The notes under the pieces are model-generated. The model was given only the letters and a program-made list of their open reading frames with translations, had not been told where the DNA came from and did not search any database. Shown here one piece after another: positions 27,054 through 35,111 of a stretch of 64,000 bases of DNA; the stretch's first letter is position 1, and the number at the start of each line of letters is the position of its first letter. Made by a program: the position numbers and the translations under genes. Origin of the DNA: Novosphingobium sp. RL4 (GTDB taxonomy: Bacteria > Pseudomonadota > Alphaproteobacteria > Sphingomonadales > Sphingomonadaceae); contig NZ_CP141944.1 of the NCBI RefSeq assembly GCF_035658495.1, positions 3,332,501-3,396,500 of the forward strand, in the 5' to 3' direction.

Positions 27054-28606
27054 CGACCGCCGCCCCCACCTCTCCGGAGGCAACCCGGAGTGGGCCTTTC
27101 GCCCACTTCGGCAGGGACTTCACGGCCTCGATCGTGGTGTTCCTCGTGGCAATGCCGCTCTGCATGGGCATTGCCATCGCGTCGGGCGTGCCCCCTGAAA
27201 AGGGGCTCGTCACCGGCATCATCGGCGGCCTCGTGGTCGGCCTGCTGGCAGGCTCGCCTCTCCAGGTGAGCGGCCCGGCGGCCGGCCTTGCCGTCATCGT
27301 CTTCGAATTCGTGCGCGAGCACGGCCTCGAAGCGCTCGGCCCCGTCCTCCTGCTGGCCGGCCTGATCCAGGTTCTCGCCGGTACGCTCCGCCTCGGCGGC
27401 CTGTTCCGCGCGATCAGCCCCGCCGTCGTCCACGGCATGCTTGCCGGCATCGGCGCGCTCATCGTGATCGGCCAGTTCCACATCCTCTTCGACGAGAAGC
27501 CGATGTCGAGCGGTCTCCAGAACATGGCGATGATGCCCGCGCGCATTCTCGGCCTCGATCCGGGCAACATGGCCTCCACCGAAATGGCCGTCATGCTCGG
27601 CGTCCTGACGATGGCGATCATGCTCGGCTGGGAAAAGGTCCGTCCGAAGTCCATGGGCCTCGTCCCCGGCGCCCTGCTCGGCGTGGTCGCGGCTACCGCC
27701 GTGGCCTGGACCATGGGCCTCGACGTTGCCCGCATCGCCGTTCCGGAATCGATCGGCGCCGCCTTCGCACTGCCCACCAGCACCGGCTGGTTCGCCCCGC
27801 TCGCCAACCCGGCGCTGATCGTGGCCGCACTCGCCATCGCCTTCATCGCCAGCGCCGAGACGCTGCTTTCGGCCGCCGCGGTCGATCGCATGCATGACGG
27901 CGTGCGCACCAAGTACGACAAGGAACTGCGTGCGCAGGGCATCGGCAACCTGCTTTGCGGCGTGTTCGGCGCCCTGCCGATGACCGGCGTGATCGTGCGC
28001 AGCTCGGCCAACGTGCAGGCCGGCGCCAAGACCCGCCTGTCGGCGATCCTGCACGGCGCATGGATTCTCGCCTTCATCGCCCTGCTGCCCTGGCTGCTGC
28101 GCGAAGTGCCGATGGCGGCACTGGGCGGCGTCCTCGTCGTCACCGGCTTCAGGCTGGTCAGCCTCAGCCACGTGCGCCACCTGTTCCACAACTACGGGGC
28201 CTTCCCGGCGCTGATCTGGGCAGTGACCTTCGCGCTCGTGGTCACCACCGACCTGCTGACCGGCGTGCTCGTCGGCCTGGCGCTGACAGTGGTGGAACTG
28301 GCCCCGCACTTCAGGAACCTGAAGCTCAAGGTGGAGGAGCATGTCGAGGAACACGAAGCGGGCGAATCGACCCGCCTCGCCCTTGGCGGCGGCGCCACCT
28401 TCCTCGGCCTCACCCGCCTCAACAACGTGCTGGAAAAGCTGCCGCACGGCCGCCCGGTCCACCTGGACCTCGGCCAGCTCAAGGTCATGGATCACACCAC
28501 GTCCGAGACGATCAGCGAATGGCTTAACCGGCGCCGCCAGAGCGGCCATGCGGACCGCGTGACCGGCCCCGAGCCGATCCTGCGCCCGCTTCCGATCGCG
28601 GCCTGA
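27050..28606 (+). CDS. SulP family anion (probable bicarbonate) transporter
   Basis: A 518-residue inner-membrane protein with 10-12 spans. SulP hallmarks: FTASIVVFLVAMPLCMGIAI, ASGVPPEKGLVTGIIGG, SGPAAGLAVIV and the DRMHDGVRTKYDKELRAQGI cytosolic loop. A short STAS-like C-terminal domain (PVHLDLGQLKVMDHTTSETI) ends the protein. Coupling to a carbonic anhydrase gene points to bicarbonate, as in BicA-type systems, rather than sulfate; this is inference from context. No cysteine-biosynthesis gene is near. A strong terminator follows. Confidence 0.9.
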   Translation: MTTAAPTSPEATRSGPFAHFGRDFTASIVVFLVAMPLCMGIAIASGVPPEKGLVTGIIGGLVVGLLAGSPLQVSGPAAGLAVIVFEFVREHGLEALGPVLLLAGLIQVLAGTLRLGGLFRAISPAVVHGMLAGIGALIVIGQFHILFDEKPMSSGLQNMAMMPARILGLDPGNMASTEMAVMLGVLTMAIMLGWEKVRPKSMGLVPGALLGVVAATAVAWTMGLDVARIAVPESIGAAFALPTSTGWFAPLANPALIVAALAIAFIASAETLLSAAAVDRMHDGVRTKYDKELRAQGIGNLLCGVFGALPMTGVIVRSSANVQAGAKTRLSAILHGAWILAFIALLPWLLREVPMAALGGVLVVTGFRLVSLSHVRHLFHNYGAFPALIWAVTFALVVTTDLLTGVLVGLALTVVELAPHFRNLKLKVEEHVEEHEAGESTRLALGGGATFLGLTRLNNVLEKLPHGRPVHLDLGQLKVMDHTTSETISEWLNRRRQSGHADRVTGPEPILRPLPIAA

Positions 28607-28663
28607 CGATCACTTCGATCTCGTAAGGCGCGGGCACCTTCTCGTCCGCGCCCCTTTCCTCTG

Positions 28664-28701
28664 CCGGGCGATCTCCATGCGGGATCGCCCGGTTTCTTTT
28701 T
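28664..28701 (+). terminator. intrinsic terminator of the carbonic anhydrase-SulP operon
   Basis: CCGGGCGATC (28664-28673) pairs perfectly with GATCGCCCGG (28683-28692) and is followed by TTTCTTTTT. Located 58 bases after the SulP stop. Confidence 0.88.
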
Positions 28702-28823
28702 GCCCGCATGCCTTTCGCCGGCCGCCTCCGGCCGGGGGCGCCCCATCGCCCCGGCGCCGCGTGGCGATCAGACACACTTTGTCACGGATGGGAAAACCAA
28801 AGGACAATTACGGCCCGTAACAC

Positions 28824-28839
28824 CGTGCAAGTCTGCACG
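28824..28839. promoter_or_regulatory. inverted repeat upstream of the porin gene
   Basis: CGTGCA-AGTC-TGCACG, a perfect six-base dyad 81 bases before the porin start. The TGCA arms are reminiscent of an NtrC half-site pattern but no sigma-54 promoter is visible. The rest of 28702-28920 holds no gene. Confidence 0.3.
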
Positions 28840-28920
28840 AAACGGGTTCGCCACGCATGTAGGGCCCGGCTGCAGGCCGCAGGATGGAACGCGACAACAG
28901 TCATCATGAGGGCGTTCCAT

Positions 28921-29769
28921 ATGAAAATCCGTCTTGCCGCAGGCCTGCTTGGCCTCGCCGCGTCCGGTATTGCTTTCTCCGCTCCTGCCATGGCCCAGGA
29001 AGAGGTCCCGAGCGAGATCACCGTATCCGGCACCGTCGGCCTCGTTTCCGACTATCGCTTCCGCGGGGTCTCGCAGACCGACAAGGAAATGGCCGTTCAG
29101 GGCGGCATCACCGTGTCCCACGCCAGCGGCGCCTACGTCGGCACCTGGGCCTCGAACCTCTCCGGCTGGGGCACCTTCGGCGGATCGAACATGGAACTCG
29201 ACCTCGTGGCCGGCTACGCCACCGAGATCACCAGCGGCGTGAAGCTGGACGTCGGCCTCACCTGGTACATGTATCCGGGCGGCGCTTCGGACACCGACTT
29301 CGCCGAACCCTACGTGAAGCTCTCGGGCGCGATCGGCCCTGCCAACATGCTGGTCGGCGTCGCCTACGCGCCCAAGCAGCAGGCGCTTGGCAAGGTCTAT
29401 GCCAGCGGTGACGACTATGCCGACGGCATCGGCCGCCCCGGCGCCAAGTCGGACAACTTCTACATGTGGGCCGACGGCAACACCGCCATCCCCAGCACCC
29501 CGCTGACGCTCAAGGCGCACCTCGGCTACTCGAAGGGCAACTCCGGCCTCGGCCCGAACGGCACCAGCGTCGCGCCGACCGGCGAATACCTCGACTGGAT
29601 GCTCGGCGCCGACCTCGCGCTCGGCCCGGTCACGCTTGGCGTCGCCTATGTGGACACCGATATTTCCAAGTCGGAAAGCGCCTACCTCCAGCCGAACTTC
29701 TCTTCCACGAAGAACGGCTCGCAGATCGCCGGATCGACCGTCCTGTTCTCGGTCGGCGCCAGCTTCTGA
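28921..29769 (+). CDS. TorF family putative outer-membrane porin
   Basis: A 282-residue protein with signal peptide (LAAGLLGLAASGIAFSAPAMA-QEE) and a beta-barrel pattern of alternating hydrophobic strands ending in the aromatic FSVGASF. The N-terminal mature region TVSGTVGLVSDYRFRGVSQT is the signature of the TIGR02001/TorF family, whose members often sit near ammonium transporter genes; none is present here. ATG 28921 is preferred (GAGG nine bases upstream) over ATG 28906. Substrate unknown. Likely monocistronic, bounded by terminators. Confidence 0.9.
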   Translation: MKIRLAAGLLGLAASGIAFSAPAMAQEEVPSEITVSGTVGLVSDYRFRGVSQTDKEMAVQGGITVSHASGAYVGTWASNLSGWGTFGGSNMELDLVAGYATEITSGVKLDVGLTWYMYPGGASDTDFAEPYVKLSGAIGPANMLVGVAYAPKQQALGKVYASGDDYADGIGRPGAKSDNFYMWADGNTAIPSTPLTLKAHLGYSKGNSGLGPNGTSVAPTGEYLDWMLGADLALGPVTLGVAYVDTDISKSESAYLQPNFSSTKNGSQIAGSTVLFSVGASF

Positions 29770-29786
29770 TCTGACCGGATGAAAGG

Positions 29787-29812
29787 CCCGGAAGGCCCAC
29801 CAGCCTTCCGGG
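29787..29812 (+). terminator. hairpin after the porin gene
   Basis: CCCGGAAGGC (29787-29796) pairs perfectly with GCCTTCCGGG (29803-29812) around CCACCA, 17 bases after the stop. Only a short T-stretch follows. From here to 30129 I see no other feature; the region may hold the promoter of the accessory cluster. Confidence 0.6.
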
Positions 29813-30129
29813 ACCGGATTTCGCCTATCCAGAACGCCGCGGCTTCGCCTCCACCGCTCACGCGGGAGGCGCGGCCGCGGCGCTTTTGCGTTCGGGCGCT
29901 GGCGCGCTGAACGGTGGATGCCGGGCCATCCGAAATGGATGGAAACGCCCGCCGTAATGGACCCTGATCGCGTTGCCGAGGCCATGCCGGAACCATAAAA
30001 CGAACGCCGGAAACGGGAGGCTCCCTCTCCTCGGTCTTGCTTGGAGCATCGCTTGCAACATCTCCCCGAATTCTCCAGGCCCCAAAAGACGTTTCTCGCC
30101 GGGTGCCACGCGGCCGGCCCGCCCCCGGC

Positions 30130-31542
30130 GTGAGCGAACTTCCCCTGCACCTTACCGGCGGGCCGACGATCGTCCTCGGCGCCGGGATCGCCGGCCTTGC
30201 AGCGGCGGACAGCCTCGTGAGATCGGGTCACAAAGTCATCGTCATAGAACGCGGCAACGCCGCCGGGGGCACGCACCGCAGCCGCCAGATCGGCCCCTAT
30301 ACTTTCGATGTCGGCAGCATCTTCTACGAAGAAAACGCCAGGGTCTTCGATCTGGCGCCGGGAATCCGCGATCTCTGCCCCCAGGTCCTGAGCCTGCAAC
30401 GGCGCGTCGCGCCTGACGGTTCGATCCTGCTCTACCCCATCGAACCGCGCGATCTGCTCAAGCAATCCCCCTTGCGGCTCGCCCGGTCGGTGCTGGATCT
30501 CCTCGGCTCGCGCATCGCCGTCAGCCGCGATGGAACCCTTGAAGCGATCTGCCGCAAGCGGCTGGGCGGCACATTCTTCGAAGATACCGGCCTGCGCTCC
30601 TACATCGGCCGCTTCCATCACGTCCCGCCCGAACAGATCGACGAGGAATTCTTTTTCCGGCGAATGGCCATCATCGAGCGTTTCACCCGCATGAACGCGC
30701 TGGCACGCAGCGCCGCCCGCGCAATCATGATCCGGCAGGGCAGCCAGCACCGCAAACGCTGGCCGATGCGCGTGCGCCCGCGCGAAGGATATCAGGCGAT
30801 GTTCCGCCCGATCGTGGAACGCCTGACGGCGGCGGGGGTCGAATTCGCATTTGGCGAACAGCTTTCCGCCGTGGAGCGGGAAGGCAGCTTCTTCCGCGTC
30901 GGCACGCAGGGCTCGGGCCAGAGCGGCCATCACGGCCCGAACCATGGTGCTGGCCGGGATGGAGCCCCCCGCACCACCCGGCTCGCTTCGGCGGTGGTCA
31001 GCACGATCCCGGTGGATGCGCTCCACCAGGTACTGTTCTCGGCGCCTTCCGGCACCGTCTCGCTCGACATGACCACGCTTTACGTTTCCGCAGCGCACCT
31101 CCATCCGGATGCGGGGAATGTGCTGTTCAACTTCCATGCCGAAGGCGAATGGAAACGCGCCACGATCTATTCGCGCATCTATCCGGACCCCGCGTGCGGC
31201 CGGGAATTCTTCTCGGTGGAAACCACCCTGCCCCCCGGCGCCCGCCACAGCCCCGGCGCCGCCTTCGAAGATTTCCGCGATCATGCAACAAGGCTCGGCC
31301 TCGCCAGCGACCTTCGGCTGGAAGGCCATGAACTCGTGGAGGACAGCTATCCGCTCTACACGGTGGGCGCGCGCGCACGCCTTGATGCCGCGCTGGATCG
31401 CATCGCCGGGGTCGGGATCATCTCCGCCGGCCGGCAAGGACGCTTCGAATATCTGCCGACATCGTCCGGCGTGATCGCGCAAGTCATCCGCAATCTCGAT
31501 TGCGGGGCCGCTCCGGCAGCCTCGCCCGAAATGGCCGCATGA
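30130..31542 (+). CDS. FAD/NAD(P)-dependent oxidoreductase, amine-oxidase-like fold
   Basis: About 470 residues. A dinucleotide-binding motif VLGAGIAGLAAADSLVRSGH starts near residue 14, followed by VIVIERGNAAGGTHRS, as in protoporphyrinogen oxidase, UDP-galactopyranose mutase-like and other amine-oxidase-fold flavoproteins. A C-terminal GIISAGRQGRFEYLPTSSG supplies the second FAD-binding motif. An unusual Gly/His-rich insert (GSGQSGHHGPNHGAG) lies near residue 270. The start is uncertain: GTG 30130 is chosen as closest to the fold; GTG 30103 or TTG 30037 are possible and none has a good ribosome-binding site. It ends in an ATGA overlap with the pyruvyltransferase gene, suggesting a role in modifying a nucleotide sugar or glycan. 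Confidence 0.75.
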   Translation: MSELPLHLTGGPTIVLGAGIAGLAAADSLVRSGHKVIVIERGNAAGGTHRSRQIGPYTFDVGSIFYEENARVFDLAPGIRDLCPQVLSLQRRVAPDGSILLYPIEPRDLLKQSPLRLARSVLDLLGSRIAVSRDGTLEAICRKRLGGTFFEDTGLRSYIGRFHHVPPEQIDEEFFFRRMAIIERFTRMNALARSAARAIMIRQGSQHRKRWPMRVRPREGYQAMFRPIVERLTAAGVEFAFGEQLSAVEREGSFFRVGTQGSGQSGHHGPNHGAGRDGAPRTTRLASAVVSTIPVDALHQVLFSAPSGTVSLDMTTLYVSAAHLHPDAGNVLFNFHAEGEWKRATIYSRIYPDPACGREFFSVETTLPPGARHSPGAAFEDFRDHATRLGLASDLRLEGHELVEDSYPLYTVGARARLDAALDRIAGVGIISAGRQGRFEYLPTSSGVIAQVIRNLDCGAAPAASPEMAA

Positions 31543-32813
31543 CCGGAATAACCGCACCGATGCCATCGACCAGCGCCCTGAACCACACCGCCGCACGCCC
31601 TTCCCCGCGGCCTCGCCCCCGCGTGCGGATCTTCAACGTGAAATACAGCCCAAACCTCGGGGACGGCCTGCTTTCGGAGTGCCTCGAACAGGCGCTGGTG
31701 GAATGCGGGGCCGATGAAAGCACATGCTCGATCGATCTCGCAGCGCGTTCGGCATACGGTCGCGGCACGGCGGGCCGGTCGGCGCTGATGCGGATGCTCC
31801 AGTCGTTGCCGCCCGCGCTCCGCCGGCTCGCGGTCCGCCTGCCGCTCGCTGTCCAGAGCCGCCGCCGCTGGCTGCCCCATTACCGCGCCGCATTGCGGGA
31901 TGCCGATTGCGTGGTGATCGGAGGCGGAAACCTCATCGCCGATCTCGATCTCAATTTCCCGACCAAACTGGCCCTGGCAATCCATGAAGCGGCGGATCGC
32001 GGACTGCCGGTTTTCATCTATGGCTGTGGGGTCTCCTCAGGCTGGAGCAGGCAAGGGGCGGCGCTGCTGCAACAGGCGCTTGCCAGAGGCGCGGTCCGGC
32101 AGGTGTTCCTGCGCGACGAAAGATCGATATCGCTGTGGCACGACCTTTTCGGCGAACATGCAGGCCTCCCTGCCAGACTGGTGCGCGACCCTGGCCTCCT
32201 CGCCGGCGAACGCTACGGCCTCGGTGCTTCTCAACCCCGTCCAGGTGCCGTTCTGGTCGGGTTGAATGTGACTGCCCCCGTCGCCGTGCAATACCATGCG
32301 GAACATGCCCCGCAGGCCCGACAGCTCGAGGATTGGTACCTGAATCTCGCAGAAACCCTGGTTGCACGCGGGTTTCGGGTCGCCGTATTCACGAATGGCA
32401 GCCCGGAAGACCGCGCCTGCGCCGCCAGGCTTCGCAGCGCCTTCGAAACCATCGCCCTGCCAGGCCAGATCTCGTTTCCCGAAGCCGATACGCCGGGCGA
32501 ACTGGCGCGGCTCATTTCCGGTCTCGGCGGACTTATCGCCTTCAGAATGCACGCAATTATCGCATCCTACGCGTGCAGGATTCCCTTCGTCGCGCTGGAC
32601 TGGGACCCCAAGCTCGCCTCCTTTGTACATTCCATCGATCACGGCGAATGGCTTGTCGATCCAGCCTCCACCCCGGCCGAAACAGCCGCCTTCCTGCTGG
32701 CTCAAGCCATGGCGAACGGAATAGCCCCCAACACCCACGCCCGCGTAATCGCGCAGGCGCGTTATGGGGTAGAAAGCCTGCACACCGAAATCGCACGAGC
32801 CATTACGCCTTGA
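31539..32813 (+). CDS. polysaccharide pyruvyl transferase family protein
   Basis: A 424-residue soluble protein of the PS_pyruv_trans (CsaB/WcaK-like) family. Diagnostic parts are KYSPNLGDGLLSECLEQ near residue 35, VVIGGGNLIADLDLN around 126-140, VFIYGCGVSSGWS, and the C-terminal FRMHAIIASYACRIPFVALD with the conserved Arg-x-His, then DPKLASF. Such enzymes add ketal-linked pyruvate from PEP to sugars, giving acidic exopolysaccharides; some homologues are nitrogenous or other transferases, so the reaction is inferred. Translationally coupled (ATGA) to the FAD oxidoreductase gene. The glycosidase gene follows 19 bases later. Confidence 0.85.
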   Translation: MTGITAPMPSTSALNHTAARPSPRPRPRVRIFNVKYSPNLGDGLLSECLEQALVECGADESTCSIDLAARSAYGRGTAGRSALMRMLQSLPPALRRLAVRLPLAVQSRRRWLPHYRAALRDADCVVIGGGNLIADLDLNFPTKLALAIHEAADRGLPVFIYGCGVSSGWSRQGAALLQQALARGAVRQVFLRDERSISLWHDLFGEHAGLPARLVRDPGLLAGERYGLGASQPRPGAVLVGLNVTAPVAVQYHAEHAPQARQLEDWYLNLAETLVARGFRVAVFTNGSPEDRACAARLRSAFETIALPGQISFPEADTPGELARLISGLGGLIAFRMHAIIASYACRIPFVALDWDPKLASFVHSIDHGEWLVDPASTPAETAAFLLAQAMANGIAPNTHARVIAQARYGVESLHTEIARAITP

Positions 32814-32832
32814 AATTTCAGAATAATCTTCA

Positions 32833-34608
32833 GTGAAACGGATACTCGCACTGATCGCCGCGCTTGCTGCCGCTCAGGCGCCCGCCGGAAACCCGCAGCG
32901 CCCCAGCCGCCTCGAAGCAGGACCAGAAGCGCAACCCGGCGCGCGGCTTGCTTCTGAAATCCGCGCCCCGCTCCCACCGATGCGGCTGGGCGCCGCCTCC
33001 AATTTCTCGCAGGGCAACCTCCCTCGCCTGTTCAATGCCGCCCTGGCTCTGCCGCTTGCGAACTGGCGCGACAGCATCCGCTGGGCAGACGTCGAGAAAA
33101 CCAGAGGCCGCTACACCTTCGACCAGCCGATGTCCCTGTATCCGGCCAGCCTGGAGCAGCACCATGCCCGGATGACCCTGACGCTCAACTGGGGAAATCC
33201 GCTCTACGATGCCGGACAGACACCGCATTCGCCCGAAGCGCTCGCGGCATTCGGGAAGTTCGTTGCCGAAGTGGTGCGCCGGTATCCTGCGATCGACACG
33301 CTGGAAATCGGCAATGAGATCAACGGCAACAATTTCGTTTCCGGCCCGATGAAGGACGCGCCGCCCGCGCAGCGCCTCGCCTACCACCTGGCCATGGTAC
33401 GAAGCGCAGCCAAGGCCGCGAGAGCGGTACGGCCGGATATCAAGGTCATTGGCGGCTCCACCCATTCGCTGCCCGGCGGCTTTCTCTGGCCCCTTCTCGA
33501 TCAGGGCGGCGCCGGCCTGCTCGACGGTCTCGCGCTCCATCCTTACACCACGCCGATCGATCAACTTCCCGCTCAAGTCGCAGTCCTCCGCCGCCATCCT
33601 TCTCTGGCGCCAATACCGCTCTACATGACCGAATATGGCAGCCTGGACCCAGAGCATGCCGGTGACGATCTGGTCCGCGCTTACGCGACCCTTTCGTCTC
33701 TGGGCATCGCGGAGTTCGATTGGTACCCGCTCAACGATCGGGGCGACGGGTTCGTCCCCTTGCTGCGACGCGACGCAAGACTGACGGAGGCAGGCCGCGC
33801 CTTCCGTTTCGTGACGAAGCAACTCGGCGATCATCGGGGGGAGGATCGAAGCCCCGATCGCTTCACCTTCATTCACGCGTTCGGCGCCAGAACCTGGGTC
33901 CTCTGGGGCGCGGCAAGGCCGATCTCGATCGATTCCGCCTCCGTTTCCGCGTTCGACGCCGCGGGAACCCGGCTTAGTGGCGCCTCTCTGATGCTGGCCG
34001 AAGACCGGGTGCTCATCCTCACGGGCAAGGTTCCACTGAAGATCGACGAACACGTGAAACTCGGCTGCACGCCATTGATCGCGGACAGTTTCCTCGGCTT
34101 TACTTTCCCGGCACCCGATGGTGCCATCCCCAGCCAGACGGTCGGGCTTGTCCCGTTCTGGAAGACGGGCTCTCGCGAAGCGCCTTTCATGACGTTTCCC
34201 GGTCAACAGACGGCCGGCGTACCATGGACCCCCTATCTCGCGCCGCGCGGCGCGGCCGTACCTCGAGTGGCGGCTGACACGATTGTCCCGGCCACAGGAG
34301 CAAACGGAGATGCCGTTCTTCTCCGCTACACCGCGCGGTCTCGGATGGTGCTCAGGATAGAGGCCGAATTCGCGCTGACAGGCCGCAGTGAAAGCGGCCT
34401 GGCCGTATCCATGCGATCGGGCGGACAGTCCGTGTTTGCAACCCGGGGGGCGGCCCCGATCCGGATAGAGCGGACGATACCGCTTGCCCCCGGGCAGACG
34501 CTGGACTTTGTCGTCGCACCGGAGGGCGCTGGCCACACGGGTCCGGTCCGGTATCGCATACGCCTGTACGACACGGGGGCCTGCGCTCCTGTCGGCGCTA
34601 TCAAATAA
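32833..34608 (+). CDS. putative exported GH39/clan-A-like glycoside hydrolase
   Basis: A 591-residue protein with a short signal peptide (KRILALIAALAAAQAPA). Residues 50-310 look like a TIM-barrel glycosidase: RDSIRWADVEKTRGRYTFD, the acid/base Glu162 in LEIGNEINGNNF, and the probable nucleophile Glu267 in YMTEYGSLD, with GGSTHSLP and LHPYTTP between them. Two beta-rich regions follow (about 330-390 and 480-585). It is clearly homologous along its length to the product of 39322-41835, which has an RTX tail instead of a signal peptide. GTG start at 32833; ribosome-binding site weak. Its place after the pyruvyltransferase suggests it trims the polysaccharide in the periplasm. Family number is a by-eye guess. 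Confidence 0.75.
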   Translation: MKRILALIAALAAAQAPAGNPQRPSRLEAGPEAQPGARLASEIRAPLPPMRLGAASNFSQGNLPRLFNAALALPLANWRDSIRWADVEKTRGRYTFDQPMSLYPASLEQHHARMTLTLNWGNPLYDAGQTPHSPEALAAFGKFVAEVVRRYPAIDTLEIGNEINGNNFVSGPMKDAPPAQRLAYHLAMVRSAAKAARAVRPDIKVIGGSTHSLPGGFLWPLLDQGGAGLLDGLALHPYTTPIDQLPAQVAVLRRHPSLAPIPLYMTEYGSLDPEHAGDDLVRAYATLSSLGIAEFDWYPLNDRGDGFVPLLRRDARLTEAGRAFRFVTKQLGDHRGEDRSPDRFTFIHAFGARTWVLWGAARPISIDSASVSAFDAAGTRLSGASLMLAEDRVLILTGKVPLKIDEHVKLGCTPLIADSFLGFTFPAPDGAIPSQTVGLVPFWKTGSREAPFMTFPGQQTAGVPWTPYLAPRGAAVPRVAADTIVPATGANGDAVLLRYTARSRMVLRIEAEFALTGRSESGLAVSMRSGGQSVFATRGAAPIRIERTIPLAPGQTLDFVVAPEGAGHTGPVRYRIRLYDTGACAPVGAIK

Positions 34609-35111
34609 TAGCGGAGCCAAGCTGCGTCCCTCACCCCGCCCATGGCAAGTCCACCCGGCAACCGAATCGACATTTCCGCTCCCTTGGGAAGGGAAAAAGC
34701 GTCGATCCCGGAAAAAACGATCACGCTTAGGGCGAAACCCCTATCGGCCATGGCATCCGGGCAACCACCTGGTTTTTGCCTGCGAAACCGGAACCACAAC
34801 GGGCCTGCAAAGCCGGCCATTTCGGCGCATGGTTAACGCCACCTCTACAAGAGGCACGCACAAACGTTTGTGACTGCAAGGCAAAAGCGGCTGCAACTGC
34901 CAAACGATTGTGAATTGTACGCAATCACCCTTACCAACCAAGTATTACTTGAATCACAATCGAAACATCCAGCCGTGAATTTGCGTTTACCGTGCACAGA
35001 AGGCCCCGATTAGCCACTACAGCCATATTGAATATCTCGCAGAAACGAAACCAACAGCTCTACCGAAACAACAATCGACCCGGATAGAGCCAAAAATGCG
35101 AGTATTATCAC
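34609..35111. promoter_or_regulatory. 503-base AT-richer regulatory region before the subtilisin gene
   Basis: No supported gene. From about 34850 the base composition drops to AT-rich, unlike neighbouring DNA. It contains three dyads (listed separately) and a TATTGAATAT stretch near 35026. A 26-codon open frame (ATG 35096) overlaps the subtilisin start out of frame; I do not call it. The likely promoter of the subtilisin gene lies between the dyads and 35112. Confidence 0.5.
34859..34928. repeat. cluster of three operator-like dyads
   Basis: CACAAACGTTTGTG at 34859-34872 is a perfect 14-base palindrome. GCCAAACGATTGTG at 34899-34912 is a degenerate copy (11 of 14 identical), centre-to-centre 40 bases, close to four helical turns. 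GTGAATTGTACGCAATCAC at 34910-34928 is an imperfect 19-base dyad overlapping the second copy. The AAACG/TTTG core is LacI-family-like. Together they look like a cooperative repressor site. Confidence 0.5.

Noticed and set aside
28768..31596. 942-codon minus-strand open frame
   Set aside because: Spans two unrelated plus-strand genes and a terminator-bounded gap; the product is low-complexity Arg/Gly/Ala and resembles no protein.
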